36,716 nt of DNA, from NCBI GenBank assembly GCA_937863995.1, contig CALMIK010000025.1, positions 1 to 36,716 on the forward strand, read 5' to 3'. The notes beneath the pieces are model-generated. The model was not told the DNA's origin, ran no database searches, and saw nothing but the letters and a program-made list of their open reading frames with translations. Source of the DNA: an uncultured Chelatococcus sp. Its GTDB lineage: Bacteria; Pseudomonadota; Alphaproteobacteria; Rhizobiales; Beijerinckiaceae. The number at the start of each line of letters is the position of its first letter. The first letter of the stretch is position 1. Below are positions 1 through 8,278 of this stretch, piece after piece. Position numbers and translations under genes: made by a program.

Positions 1-33
1 AGAGCCCGAGACAGACCAGCCCGAGAAAAGCCC

Positions 34-1305
34 ATGCACGGACATTCGACCTACGTTCCACAAAGCGGCGTGACGAAGTGGCTGGAAAGCCGGCTGCCGA
101 TCATCAGCCTCCTCCATTCGTCGTTCGTTGCCTTTCCGACGCCGCGCAACCTGAACTACCTGTGGACGTTCGGCGCCATTCTCTCGTTCATGCTGGTGGC
201 GCAGATCATCACCGGCGTGGTGCTCGTCATGCACTACACGCCGCATGTGACGCTGGCCTTCTCGTCGGTCGAGCACATCATGCGCGACGTCAATTTCGGC
301 TGGCTGCTGCGCTACATGCACGCCAACGGCGCGTCGATGTTCTTCATCGCGGTCTACGTCCACATTTTCCGCGGCCTCTACTACGGCTCCTACAAGGCGC
401 CGCGCGAGGTGCTGTGGATCCTCGGCGTGGTCATCTTCCTGCTGATGATGGCGACCGCCTTCATGGGCTACGTGCTGCCGTGGGGCCAGATGAGCTTCTG
501 GGGCGCGACCGTGATCACGAACCTGTTCTCGGCGCTGCCATTCGTCGGTGAGCCGATCGTGACGTGGCTGTGGGGCGGCTTCTCGGTCGACAACCCGACG
601 CTGAACCGCTTCTTCTCGCTGCACTACCTGCTGCCGTTCATGATCGCGGGCGTCGTCATCCTGCACATCTGGGCGCTGCACCACGTTGGCCAGAACAACC
701 CGACCGGCGTCGAGATCAAGGATATCCGCAAGGATTCGGTGCCGTTCACGCCGCACGCGACGATCAAGGATCTGTTCGGCGTCATCGTGTTCTTCATCCT
801 GTTCTCGTGGTTTCTGTTCTACACGCCGAACTTCCTCGGCCACGCCGACAACTACATCGAGGCGAACCCGCTGGTGACGCCGGCGCACATCGTGCCCGAA
901 TGGTACTTCCTGCCGTTCTACGCCATCCTGCGCGCCATTCCCTCCAAGCTCGGCGGCGTGATCGCGATGTTCGGCTCCATCGCCGTGCTCGCCTTCCTGC
1001 CCTGGCTCGATACCTCGAAGGTGCGTTCCGCCGTGTACCGGCCGCTTTACAAGCAGCTGTTCTGGGTGTTCGCGGCGGTGGCCGTGGGCCTGGGCTACCT
1101 CGGCGCCATGCCGGCTGAAGGCGGCTACGTCATCGCCAGCCGCATCCTCACCGCCTATTATTTCGCGCACTTCCTCATCATCCTGCCGCTGCTCGGCCTC
1201 GTGGAGAAGACGAAGCCGTTGCCCAACTCCATCGCGGAGGCCGTGCTGGCCAAGCACGCTCCCGCGCCCGGAGCGCTGGCGACAAGCCGTGGCGGAGAAG
1301 GCTGA
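34..1305 (+). CDS. petB: Cytochrome b subunit of the bc1 complex
   Basis: Membrane subunit of ubiquinol:cytochrome c reductase that carries hemes bL and bH and the two quinone sites. The 423-residue protein has the expected four heme-ligand histidines in two pairs 14 residues apart (H96/H110 and H197/H211) and the Qo-site PEWY motif at residues 288-291. Several long hydrophobic helices span the chain, and the length is normal for a free-standing alphaproteobacterial cytochrome b. The ATG at 34 follows a purine-rich stretch. The Rieske gene expected upstream lies outside the window. Cytochrome c1 follows directly: the TGA stop shares its final A with a possible ATG of the next gene. In some relatives such as Bradyrhizobium, b and c1 are one polyprotein (fbcH); here they are separate. 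The family call is secure. Confidence 0.97.
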   Translation: MHGHSTYVPQSGVTKWLESRLPIISLLHSSFVAFPTPRNLNYLWTFGAILSFMLVAQIITGVVLVMHYTPHVTLAFSSVEHIMRDVNFGWLLRYMHANGASMFFIAVYVHIFRGLYYGSYKAPREVLWILGVVIFLLMMATAFMGYVLPWGQMSFWGATVITNLFSALPFVGEPIVTWLWGGFSVDNPTLNRFFSLHYLLPFMIAGVVILHIWALHHVGQNNPTGVEIKDIRKDSVPFTPHATIKDLFGVIVFFILFSWFLFYTPNFLGHADNYIEANPLVTPAHIVPEWYFLPFYAILRAIPSKLGGVIAMFGSIAVLAFLPWLDTSKVRSAVYRPLYKQLFWVFAAVAVGLGYLGAMPAEGGYVIASRILTAYYFAHFLIILPLLGLVEKTKPLPNSIAEAVLAKHAPAPGALATSRGGEG

Positions 1306-1361
1306 TGTCCGCGATGCGTGCCAACGAGATCAAAAGCCTGCTCTCTCGGGAGAAACGGGAA

Positions 1362-2288
1362 ATGACCCAGAACGACGATACCAGCGCCGCCGCAATGAAG
1401 CCCGGTTTCGCGGGGGCCATCAGGCGCGTGGCTGCCGCTCTGGGCGTTGCCGCTGCGATCGCGGTTTCGGGAGCGGGGCTCTCGCCGGCGCTTGCGGCTG
1501 AATCGGTCGCGCCGCCGCCGGTGTCGTGGTCCTTCGCCGGCCCCTTCGGCACCTACGACCGGGCGCAGCTCCAGCGTGGCTTCAAGATCTACCGCGAGGT
1601 CTGCGCCGGTTGCCACGGCCTGAGCCGTGTGGCCTTCCGCAACCTGGCGGAACCGGGCGGCCCGGGATTCAGCGAGGATCAGGTCAAGGCGCTCGCCGCC
1701 GAATACCAGATCAAGGACGGCCCCAACGACGCCGGTGATTATTTCGAGCGCGCGGGCGTTGCTTCCGACCGCTTCCCGTCGCCCTTCCCCAACGAGCAGG
1801 CGGCGCGCGCGTCGAACGGTGGCGCTTATCCGCCCGACTTCTCGCTGCTGGCCAAGGCGCGCACGTACACGCGCGGCTTCCCGCAGTTCGTGTTCGACAT
1901 CTTCACCCAGTACCAGGAGCAGGGCCCCGACCTGATCCACGCTATCCTCACCGGCTATGAGGAGCCGCCGGAAGGCGTCACCCTGCAGCCGGGCCAGCAC
2001 TACAACAAGTACTTCCCCGGCCACCTCATCGCTATGCCGCCTCCGCTGTCCGACGGACAGGTCGAGTTCCCCAAGGCCGAGGACGGACGCGCGGTCGTGC
2101 CCGAGACCGTGGACCAGTACGCCCGCGACGTGACCGCGTTCATGATGTGGGCGGCTGAGCCGCATCTCGAAGCGCGCAAGCAGCTGGGCTTCAAGGTGAT
2201 CCTGTTCCTGATCGTGTTCGCGGGCCTGCTCTACTTCACCAAGAAGAAGATCTGGGCCGGCAGCCACGGCGACGAGCGCCACGCCTGA
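1362..2288 (+). CDS. petC: Cytochrome c1 of the bc1 complex
   Basis: Periplasm-facing, membrane-anchored heme c subunit that passes electrons from the Rieske protein to soluble cytochrome c. A hydrophobic signal segment ends near ALAAES and is followed by the typical mature start PPPVSWSFAGPFG. The heme site CAGCH covers residues 81-85, and a C-terminal anchor (VILFLIVFAGLLYF) is followed by lysines. Two starts are possible. ATG 1305 overlaps the cytochrome b stop and has GGAG seven bases upstream. ATG 1362 has GGGAG nine bases upstream and gives a shorter, more normal signal peptide of the 308-residue product; I prefer it. A terminator at 2314-2339 closes the operon. Confidence 0.95.
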   Translation: MTQNDDTSAAAMKPGFAGAIRRVAAALGVAAAIAVSGAGLSPALAAESVAPPPVSWSFAGPFGTYDRAQLQRGFKIYREVCAGCHGLSRVAFRNLAEPGGPGFSEDQVKALAAEYQIKDGPNDAGDYFERAGVASDRFPSPFPNEQAARASNGGAYPPDFSLLAKARTYTRGFPQFVFDIFTQYQEQGPDLIHAILTGYEEPPEGVTLQPGQHYNKYFPGHLIAMPPPLSDGQVEFPKAEDGRAVVPETVDQYARDVTAFMMWAAEPHLEARKQLGFKVILFLIVFAGLLYFTKKKIWAGSHGDERHA

Positions 2289-2313
2289 GGCGCGCCATTC
2301 TTCGAGCTTGCTG

Positions 2314-2339
2314 AAACCCCCGCGAGGGGGTTTCTTTTT
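2314..2339 (+). terminator. Rho-independent terminator after petC
   Basis: A perfect 8-bp stem, AAACCCCC pairing with GGGGGTTT, is closed by a GCGA tetraloop and followed by CTTTTT. It lies 25 bases after the cytochrome c1 stop and ends the bc1 operon. Confidence 0.93.
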
Positions 2340-2393
2340 GGCCCGCGCCAATTTCGGGCGGCGAGAAATCGGGCTATCCTGCGCGCCGCGCAT

Positions 2394-2497
2394 AAAGCGT
2401 TTTCAAGCGAGGCGGATGCCGTTTTGCGTGAAGAAAACGCGTTAACTCAGAAGGTTAAAGCATTTTTGCGTTTCAACGAAACGTCGAAATGCTTTAG
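2394..2497 (+). repeat. Interspersed palindromic repeat, family A, copy 1
   Basis: About 100 bp sharing the blocks CAAGCGAGGCGGATGCCG and GCGTGAAGAAAACGC with copies at 5935-6040 and, inverted, at 12502-12583. Its right half is a nested palindrome: AAAGCATTT pairs with AAATGCTTT, and CGTTTC with GAAACG inside it. It ends about 19 bases before the apt start, so it would lie in or near the apt leader. Such short non-coding repeats are typical of Hyphomicrobiales intergenic regions. Confidence 0.8.
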
Positions 2498-2515
2498 TGC
2501 AGAGAAGGGGCGGCC

Positions 2516-3061
2516 ATGAGCCAGAGCTTGACGGGCGACATCCGGGCGGCCATCCGCTCCATTCCCGATTATCCACGCCCCGGCGTGGTGTTTCGCGATA
2601 TCACCACGCTGCTCGGCAATGCGCGCGCGCTCCGGCGCACGGTCGACGAGTTGGTGCAACCGTGGCCCGGCTCCAAGATCGACAAGGTGGCGGGTGTCGA
2701 GGCGCGCGGCTTCATCCTTGGCGGGGCGGTGGCGCATCAGCTTTCCGCCGGTTTCGTGCCGATCCGCAAGAAGGGCAAGCTGCCCCACGACACGGTGTCG
2801 GTCGCCTACTCGCTGGAATACGGCCTCGACGAGATCGAGATGCATCGCGATGCTATCAGCCCCGGCGAGCGCGTTATTCTGGTCGACGACCTGATCGCCA
2901 CGGGCGGCACGGCGATTGCTGCTGTCGATCTGTTGCGCCGCCTTGGTGCCGAGGTGGTGGCGGCGGTGTTCGTCATTGATCTGCCGGATCTGGGCGGGGC
3001 GGAAAAACTGCGCCAGCGGGGCGTCACCGTGCGCACGCTGGTTCAGTTCGAGGGCGAATGA
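2516..3061 (+). CDS. apt: Adenine phosphoribosyltransferase
   Basis: Purine salvage enzyme that converts adenine and PRPP to AMP in the cytosol. The 181-residue length is normal for Apt. The N-terminal [15 protein letters not shown] block and the PRPP-binding loop [14 protein letters not shown] (around residues 122-135) are diagnostic. ATG 2516 has GAGAAGGGG just upstream. The gene follows the bc1 operon beyond its terminator, an arrangement also seen in other Hyphomicrobiales. Its stop overlaps the start of the next gene by four bases (ATGA), so the two are probably translationally coupled. An interspersed palindromic repeat lies immediately upstream. Confidence 0.97.
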   Translation: MSQSLTGDIRAAIRSIPDYPRPGVVFRDITTLLGNARALRRTVDELVQPWPGSKIDKVAGVEARGFILGGAVAHQLSAGFVPIRKKGKLPHDTVSVAYSLEYGLDEIEMHRDAISPGERVILVDDLIATGGTAIAAVDLLRRLGAEVVAAVFVIDLPDLGGAEKLRQRGVTVRTLVQFEGE

Positions 3062-3822
3062 CGGACGCCTTTGCGGACATCGTCGAGGATCGCGTGCTCG
3101 GCGAGCGGCTGCGACTGCTGCAGCCACGGCGGGGCCACCGGGCGGGCACCGACGCGCTGTTATTGGCGGCGACCGTTCCGGAGGCGTTTCGTGGCCATGC
3201 CGCCGATCTGGGCGCGGGTGTCGGCACGGTGGGGCTCGCGGCGGCGGTGCTGGCGCCCTCCGTGCGGGTGACGCTGGTGGAGCGCGATGCCGGCGCACTC
3301 GATCTGGCGCGGCGCAACATCGCCCTGAACCGGCTTGAGGAGCGCGTGTCCGCCGCCGGCGCCGATCTGTTCTCCGCCGCCGGTCGTCGTGATGCCGGAT
3401 TGCGCGAGAGCGCCGGCCTCGTGCTGACCAATCCGCCGTTTCACGCTGAGGGGCAGGTGCGCCGCTCTCCTGAAGCCGCGCGCCGCGCCGCGCATATCCT
3501 TGACGGCGGCACGCTCGACGACTGGATGCGCGCCTGCGCCGATGTGCTGGAGCCCGGCGGCGTGGTTGTCGTCATTCACCGTGCCGATGCGCTTGCCGAT
3601 CTGCTTGCCGCGGGCGAGGGGCGCTTCGGCGCGCTGAATGTGCGTCCGGTCCATCCGCGCGCGGGCGAGGCTGCGGTGCGCGTGCTGGTGGCTGGCGTGA
3701 AGGGTTCGCGCGCGCCGCTGCGGCTCTTGCCGCCCGTGGTGCTGCATGAGGCCGACGGGCGTTTCAGCCCGCTGCTCGAGGCCGTCAACCGCGGCGAGGC
3801 GCGCATCGCGCTCACGCTGTGA
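3058..3822 (+). CDS. TrmN6-like SAM-dependent methyltransferase
   Basis: A class I methyltransferase of the COG4123 type, related to the enzyme that methylates N6 of adenine 37 in tRNA-Val. The 254-residue chain has the SAM-binding motif [17 protein letters not shown] (about residues 45-60) and the NPPFH motif typical of N6-adenine and N5-glutamine methyltransferases. The N-terminal [17 protein letters not shown] block matches this family. It overlaps apt by four bases and converges on the SDR gene with an 11-bp tail-to-tail overlap. The substrate is inferred from the family only; another RNA or protein N-methylation is possible. Confidence 0.82.
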   Translation: MTDAFADIVEDRVLGERLRLLQPRRGHRAGTDALLLAATVPEAFRGHAADLGAGVGTVGLAAAVLAPSVRVTLVERDAGALDLARRNIALNRLEERVSAAGADLFSAAGRRDAGLRESAGLVLTNPPFHAEGQVRRSPEAARRAAHILDGGTLDDWMRACADVLEPGGVVVVIHRADALADLLAAGEGRFGALNVRPVHPRAGEAAVRVLVAGVKGSRAPLRLLPPVVLHEADGRFSPLLEAVNRGEARIALTL

Positions 3823-4690
3823 CGCGGCCTTCCCCGGCTTCGAAAAGAGCGGTAAGCCCTTCGCGGTACGTCGGGTAATGCAATGAAAATCCCGGTAACG
3901 CCTTGAGTTTTGCGTTGCGCACGCGCCTGTTTTCGAGGTGGAAGCTGCGTGCCATCTCCGACAGTTCAGCCGATTCGAACGGCACCGGCGCGGGCGGCGC
4001 GGCGCCGAGTAGATTCGCCGCGAAGGTGACGACCTCGCCTTGTGAGGCCGGTTCGTCATCCGTGACGTTGTAGACGCCGGCTGGCGTGCCGTGCGCAAAT
4101 GTCGCAGCGATGGCGCCCGCGATGTCCGACACATGCGCGCGGTTGAACACCTGCCCTTGCTTGACGACGATGCGTGCAGTGCCATCGGCGACATCCCGCA
4201 AGCTGTTGCGGCCGGGGCCGTAGATGCCCGGCAGGCGGAAGACGAAGCCGCGCGCCTGCGATGCGGCTGCCCGCTCCAACCAGGCGCTTTCTGCCGCTAT
4301 CCGCCGTTGCGAGCGGGCATTCCGGGTCAGCAGCGGAGCGGCTTCATCGATCCATGCGCCGCCGTAATCGCCGTAGACACCGACGGTCGACAGGTAGCCG
4401 ATCCATCCGGCCGAGGGATCGACGCCGGCGTCGCGCAGCCAGCCGAGCGCCGGATCGCCTTCGGGCGAGGGTGGGACGCTGGCGAGCACCATGTCCGCGC
4501 GCGCGGCGTCGGCGAGGGCCGCCGCATCGCCGAACGTATCGCCGAATACATATGCGTCGATGCCGGCGGCGCGCAGCGCCCGCGCCTTTTCCGGCGTCCG
4601 CACGGTGCCGGCGATGTGCGAAAACCGGCCTCGCTCGCGCTCGATAAGGGTAAGCGCCGTGTAGCCGATGCCGAACACGAACAGTCTCAT
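3812..4690 (-). CDS. SDR-family NAD(P)-dependent epimerase/reductase-like protein
   Basis: A 292-residue extended short-chain dehydrogenase/reductase-fold protein. It begins with a strand and glycine turn, FVFGIGYTALTL, that binds the dinucleotide. It carries the STVGVYGDYGG block around residue 110 and the PGIYGPGRNSL block further on, as in COG0451/YeeZ-type proteins. The substrate cannot be told. It starts inside the last codons of queG (ATGA overlap, 4687-4690), so it is co-transcribed with and translationally coupled to that gene. This pairing may be genomic convenience rather than a shared pathway. Confidence 0.8.
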   Translation of the reverse strand: MRLFVFGIGYTALTLIERERGRFSHIAGTVRTPEKARALRAAGIDAYVFGDTFGDAAALADAARADMVLASVPPSPEGDPALGWLRDAGVDPSAGWIGYLSTVGVYGDYGGAWIDEAAPLLTRNARSQRRIAAESAWLERAAASQARGFVFRLPGIYGPGRNSLRDVADGTARIVVKQGQVFNRAHVSDIAGAIAATFAHGTPAGVYNVTDDEPASQGEVVTFAANLLGAAPPAPVPFESAELSEMARSFHLENRRVRNAKLKALPGFSLHYPTYREGLTALFEAGEGRVTA

Positions 4691-5856
4691 GCGGCGGTCC
4701 TTTCAGCGAGCGCATCGCGCCATTCCCCGGCGACGCCGGTGTCGTTCTCTGTGGCGAGGCAGTTGGAAGCCATCGCGGCGAACGCCTCGTCGTCGACGAG
4801 CTGCGCCAGCGCCCACACCGCCGCACCCCGGATGACGGGAGAGGGATCGCCGAGCAGTTCGGCCGCCACGGCCGCGAGATCGCCGTCTCCCGAGTTGCCG
4901 ATGGCGATCAACACGTTGCGAATGAAACTCTCTCGCCCGGTGCGCTTCACGGGCGAACCTGCGAAGCGCTCACGGAAGGCGGCATCGGTGAGGCGCGCGA
5001 GCTCAGCCAGCGGCGGGGCGGTGTTGTCCTCGCGCGCGATCAGCTTGGCCTCGCGGGCGGTCGTGGCGAACTTGTTCCACGGGCACACCGCCAGGCAATC
5101 GTCGCAGCCGAACACGCGGTTGCCGATGGCGGCGCGGAAATCGCGCGCGATCGGCCCTTTGTGCTCGATCGTCAGATAGGCGATGCAGCGGCGCGCGTCG
5201 AGCTGGTAGGGGGAGGGGAAGGCGTCGGTGGGGCAGATGTCGAGGCAGCGCCGGCAGTTGCCGCAATGGTCGCGCTCCGGCGCGTCCGGCGGCAGATCGG
5301 CGGTGGTGTAGATGACGCCGAGCAGCAGCCAGCCGCCGAAATCGCGCGACACGATGACCGAGTGCTTGCCGGCCCAGCCGAGGCCCGCCGCCTGCGCGAG
5401 AGGCTTCTCCATGACCGGGGCGGTATCGACGAACACCTTGACGTCCTCTCCGGCGCGCGACGCCAGAAACCCGGCCACCTGCTTGAGCTTGCCCTTGATG
5501 ATGTCGTGGTAGTCGCGGTTGCGCGCATAAGCCGAGATGACGCCGTGGGAGCGGCGCGTGAGCAGCTCCATCGGGTCGTCGGCCGGGCCGTAATTCATTG
5601 CCAGCATGACGACGGAGCGTACCTGCGCCCACAGGGCGCGCGGCGAGGCGCGCCGGTCGGCGGTTTCGGCCATCCATTCCATGGAGGCGTGATGGCCGGC
5701 GGCGAGCCAGCGGTCGAGGCGCTTGCGTGCCTGCGGGATGCTGTCGGGGCCGGTGATGCGCACCACGTCGAAGCCTTCCGCGAGCGCGCGCTCCACCAGG
5801 TCGCGCTTCAGCCGAAGGGCGGCGGATGCGGGAAGGGGAGGGGAGCGGGCGTCCAA
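4687..5856 (-). CDS. queG: Epoxyqueuosine reductase
   Basis: Cobalamin and iron-sulfur enzyme that reduces epoxyqueuosine to queuosine in tRNA, the last step of the pathway. The 389-residue protein has two 4Fe-4S cysteine sets, CGNCRRCLDICP and CDDCLAVCP. The N-terminal part has family blocks such as YARNRDYHDIIKGKL and VDTAPVMEKPLA, and a HEAT-like C-terminus follows (LLGDPSPVIRGAAVWALAQL). No ATG fits the N-terminus; TTG 5856, with AAGGA eight bases upstream, is the best start. The leader holds three tandem copies of a unit that includes this Shine-Dalgarno sequence. queA and tgt, which act earlier in the pathway, are at 24108-26326. The SDR gene downstream overlaps by four bases. Confidence 0.95.
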   Translation of the reverse strand: MDARSPPLPASAALRLKRDLVERALAEGFDVVRITGPDSIPQARKRLDRWLAAGHHASMEWMAETADRRASPRALWAQVRSVVMLAMNYGPADDPMELLTRRSHGVISAYARNRDYHDIIKGKLKQVAGFLASRAGEDVKVFVDTAPVMEKPLAQAAGLGWAGKHSVIVSRDFGGWLLLGVIYTTADLPPDAPERDHCGNCRRCLDICPTDAFPSPYQLDARRCIAYLTIEHKGPIARDFRAAIGNRVFGCDDCLAVCPWNKFATTAREAKLIAREDNTAPPLAELARLTDAAFRERFAGSPVKRTGRESFIRNVLIAIGNSGDGDLAAVAAELLGDPSPVIRGAAVWALAQLVDDEAFAAMASNCLATENDTGVAGEWRDALAERTAA

Positions 5857-5858
5857 CA

Positions 5859-5894
5859 GGTCATCCTTTGCGGGTCATCCTCTGCCGGTCATCC
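5859..5894 (-). repeat. Triplicated 14-bp unit in the queG leader
   Basis: GGTCATCC (plus strand) occurs at 5859, 5873 and 5887 with a 14-bp period. On the queG strand each unit reads GGATGACC, and the copy next to the TTG start supplies the AGGA Shine-Dalgarno sequence. Confidence 0.85.
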
Positions 5895-5934
5895 AGGCCG
5901 CTCCGCGCGCCGTGCGGCGCGATGGGGCGGACCC

Positions 5935-6040
5935 AAAAGCGCTTTCAAGCGAAGCGGATGCCGCTTTGCGTGAAGAAAACGCATCTCATCAGAAAGCTAA
6001 AGCATTTTCGCGTTTCGACGAAACATCGAAATACTCTAGC
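5935..6040 (+). repeat. Interspersed palindromic repeat, family A, copy 2
   Basis: Closely matches copy 1 at 2394-2497 in sequence and orientation, including CAAGCGAAGCGGATGCCG, GCGTGAAGAAAACGC and the palindrome half AAAGCATTTTCGCGTTTC. The outer right arm has decayed (AAATACTCT instead of AAATGCTTT). It lies between the fzlA stop and the queG leader. Confidence 0.82.
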
Positions 6041-6071
6041 ACATCTCGGCCGGGCTGCGGAAAGCCGTGTG

Positions 6072-6764
6072 TCAGAAATCGAGGTTGCCGTAGTGGGCGG
6101 CAGCCGGCATGCCGGGCACACGGTCGGAGAGCAGGGGGCGGAAGGAAGGGCGCGACTTCACGCGCGCGTACCAGCTCTTGGCGGTCTCGTCCTCGTCCCA
6201 CGGCACGTCGCCGAGATAGTCGGCGCAGGAGAGGTGCGCCGCCGCCGCGAGGTCGGCGTAGGTGAGCTCGGAACCGGCGAGCCAGTTCCGCCTGCCGATG
6301 AGAAAGCCGATGTATTTCAAATGGTAACGCACGTTGGTGCGCGCCGCGCGGATGGCGCTCATGTCCGGGGGGCCGCCGCCTGCGGCGATGCCGATGAAGC
6401 GCTTGTAGATCTTCTCGGTGACGAGATAACTCGACACTTCCTCGTGGAACTTGGTCAGGAACCATTCCATCAGCCGGCGCACCTCGACGCGCGCGGCGGG
6501 ATTGTCGGGCAGCAGCCGGCGGCCTTCCAGGCCGAGGCCGCGGGTTTCGTCCAGATATTCGGCGATGATCGCCGGGCCGGGCACGGCGAAGCCCTGCTCC
6601 TCCAGGAACACAGGCAGGCTGCCGGCCGGGTTCATGATCAGGAACTCGTGGCGCCGCTCCCAGGGCTTTTCCTCCACGAGCGCCGATTCAAGGCCCATCT
6701 CCGCCATGACCAGACGGACGAAGCGCGAGTGGGGGCAGAAGGGGTAGTGAAACAAGGTCGCCAT
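6072..6764 (-). CDS. fzlA: FzlA-like GST-fold FtsZ-binding protein
   Basis: A 230-residue glutathione S-transferase-fold protein. The N-terminal thioredoxin-like half begins MATLFHYPFCPHSRFVR and contains NPAGSLPVF with the following acidic turn; an all-helical C-terminal half follows. The start at 6764 matches the canonical GST N-terminus; an upstream in-frame extension lacks family similarity. Caulobacter FzlA is a GST-like protein of about this size that binds FtsZ, is conserved in alphaproteobacteria and needs its extreme C-terminus. This protein ends in an acidic-aromatic NLDF tail, which fits. uppP, a peptidoglycan precursor gene, is divergent next door. The alternative is an ordinary GST; catalytic detoxification cannot be excluded. 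The gene symbol is an inference. Confidence 0.68.
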   Translation of the reverse strand: MATLFHYPFCPHSRFVRLVMAEMGLESALVEEKPWERRHEFLIMNPAGSLPVFLEEQGFAVPGPAIIAEYLDETRGLGLEGRRLLPDNPAARVEVRRLMEWFLTKFHEEVSSYLVTEKIYKRFIGIAAGGGPPDMSAIRAARTNVRYHLKYIGFLIGRRNWLAGSELTYADLAAAAHLSCADYLGDVPWDEDETAKSWYARVKSRPSFRPLLSDRVPGMPAAAHYGNLDF

Positions 6765-6969
6765 GGGGTCAGCCGTACATGCCGGAAAGGCAGGATTGTG
6801 GCGCAATGACGCGCGGATGAAGATGAAAGATCCTTCGGTGTGGAATATTCCCCGGGGAGGAGCAATTCCGCAGGTCTTGCCCGCCCGCACCACCCGTCTC
6901 TCATAGAGCCGGCAAGCGGTGTAAACAACAGCTATTTCCGGGGGGGATGATCCCAAAACCCGGACGTCA

Positions 6970-6985
6970 TTAAAGGTTCGCTAAC
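6970..6985 (+). promoter_or_regulatory. Near-consensus CtrA box between fzlA and uppP
   Basis: TTAA-N7-CTAAC at 6970-6985 differs at one base from the CtrA consensus TTAA-N7-TTAAC. It lies about 70 bp before the uppP start and about 205 bp before the fzlA start. CtrA itself is encoded at 10201-10902. This is a motif match only. Confidence 0.4.
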
Positions 6986-7054
6986 GCTACGGGCGCAGAA
7001 CTGGGCGGGCTGGGCGGAAGGCAAGGGCGGCGTGCCCGGGGAAAGGATCAGTTC

Positions 7055-7867
7055 ATGGTGGATGCGGTGCTCGGCGATCTCATGGAAGCGGCGGTGCTCG
7101 GGATCGTGGAGGGGCTGACGGAGTTCATTCCCGTGTCGTCGACGGGCCATCTGCTGCTGCTGGGCCATTTCATGGGCTTCGAGTCGAACGGCAAGACCTT
7201 CGAGGTGCTGGTGCAGCTCGGGGCGATCCTTGCCATCATGCTGGTCTACTTCCAGCGCCTGCTCACCATGGCCCGCAACATCCGCACAGATCCCAAGGTG
7301 CAGCGCTTCGTGCTCGGCGTGCTGGTGGCGTTCCTGCCGGCTGTGGCCATTGGCGCGTTCGCGCACGGTTTCATCAAGACCGTGCTGTTCAATCCGTGGA
7401 TCGTCTGCTTCACGCTGATTACCGGCGGCTTCGTGCTGATGATCGTCGACCAGCTCCGGCTCCAGCCGCGATACCACGATGCGACGGACTTTCCGCTCAG
7501 GAACTGTGTGATCATTGGCTTCGCGCAGTGCCTGGCGATGATCCCGGGGGTGTCCCGCTCGGGCGCGACCATCGTCGGCGCTCTCGCCACCGGGGCCGAT
7601 AAACGCTCCGCCACCGAATTCTCGTTCTTCCTCGCCATGCCCACCATGGTCGCGGCCTTCTCCTATGATCTGCTGAAGAACTACCAGAACCTCGACACCA
7701 ACGACGTCGCCCTCATCACCGTCGGTTTCATCGCGGCGTTCCTGTCGGGCCTGCTGGTGGTGCGTTCGCTGCTCGCTTTCGTCTCGCATTACGGTTTCGG
7801 CGTGTTCGCGTGGTGGCGCATCGTGGTGGGGGCTGCCGGACTCGCGGGCCTCATGGTCTACGGCTGA
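7055..7867 (+). CDS. uppP: Undecaprenyl-diphosphatase
   Basis: BacA/UppP-family integral membrane enzyme. It dephosphorylates undecaprenyl pyrophosphate so that the lipid carrier can be reused for peptidoglycan and other polymers; overproduction gives bacitracin resistance. The 270-residue chain is built from hydrophobic helices. It has the two family signatures: [17 protein letters not shown] near the N-terminus (glutamate-rich catalytic region) and [10 protein letters not shown] around residue 165. ATG 7055 has GAAAGGA upstream; ATG 7082 is a weaker alternative. It is divergent from fzlA, with a candidate CtrA box between them. Confidence 0.96.
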   Translation: MVDAVLGDLMEAAVLGIVEGLTEFIPVSSTGHLLLLGHFMGFESNGKTFEVLVQLGAILAIMLVYFQRLLTMARNIRTDPKVQRFVLGVLVAFLPAVAIGAFAHGFIKTVLFNPWIVCFTLITGGFVLMIVDQLRLQPRYHDATDFPLRNCVIIGFAQCLAMIPGVSRSGATIVGALATGADKRSATEFSFFLAMPTMVAAFSYDLLKNYQNLDTNDVALITVGFIAAFLSGLLVVRSLLAFVSHYGFGVFAWWRIVVGAAGLAGLMVYG

Positions 7868-8278
7868 GGCGGCGGCGGTCGCCCCGCGACCATCCAACAG
7901 ATGCGCGTGCAACTGCAATAAATCGGCACGGCGGTCGCCCCATCCGGCGACCTCCGGAACGCATTTCGCGTGAAATATCCGCTGCGGAATAGTCGCGGGG
8001 CAAGGGTGGACGAAACCGGATTATTGATGTATTTTCAAAGCTGATAGAGGGGCCTGATCGAATATTTGTCCCGCGCCGATGCAGCCTGATCCATGTGTGG
8101 CGGAACACGTTCTGATCTGGTTGACACTGTTTCGCTGCAATGCAGCAGCATTGATGCGTCGAAACCAAATGTAGACCGGCGGAGTTCGGGCAGTACAGGG
8201 TCGCAGGACGGCGTCTCGTTTTTTTTCATCGTCTTTCCTGTCGCTTCCGCGGTATGAAAACAAGAAAGATGGAACTGA
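7868..8278. other. Intergenic region with twin GC hairpins and promoter area
   Basis: No gene is seen in these 411 bp. Two related hairpins follow uppP: GGTCGC-CCC-GCGACC at 7874-7888 and GGTCGCC-CCATCC-GGCGACC at 7933-7952. Both sit in a repeated CGGCGGTCGCCCC context and lack a T-tract. A TTGACA hexamer at 8121-8126 and a palindrome at 8134-8146 precede the esterase gene. Confidence 0.6.
8134..8146. promoter_or_regulatory. Candidate PhaR operator before the depolymerase-like gene
   Basis: GCTGCA-A-TGCAGC is a perfect palindrome that contains CTGC-AAT-GCAG, the CTGC-N3-GCAG form reported for the PHB-responsive repressor PhaR in alphaproteobacteria. It lies 8 bp after a TTGACA hexamer and about 133 bp before the start of a PHB-depolymerase-family gene. 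No phaR gene is in the window. Confidence 0.45.

Noticed and set aside
2442..2458. TTAA-N9-TTAA in family A repeat copy 1 as a CtrA box
   Set aside because: The spacing is nine, not seven, and the sequence belongs to a repeat whose other copies lack it.
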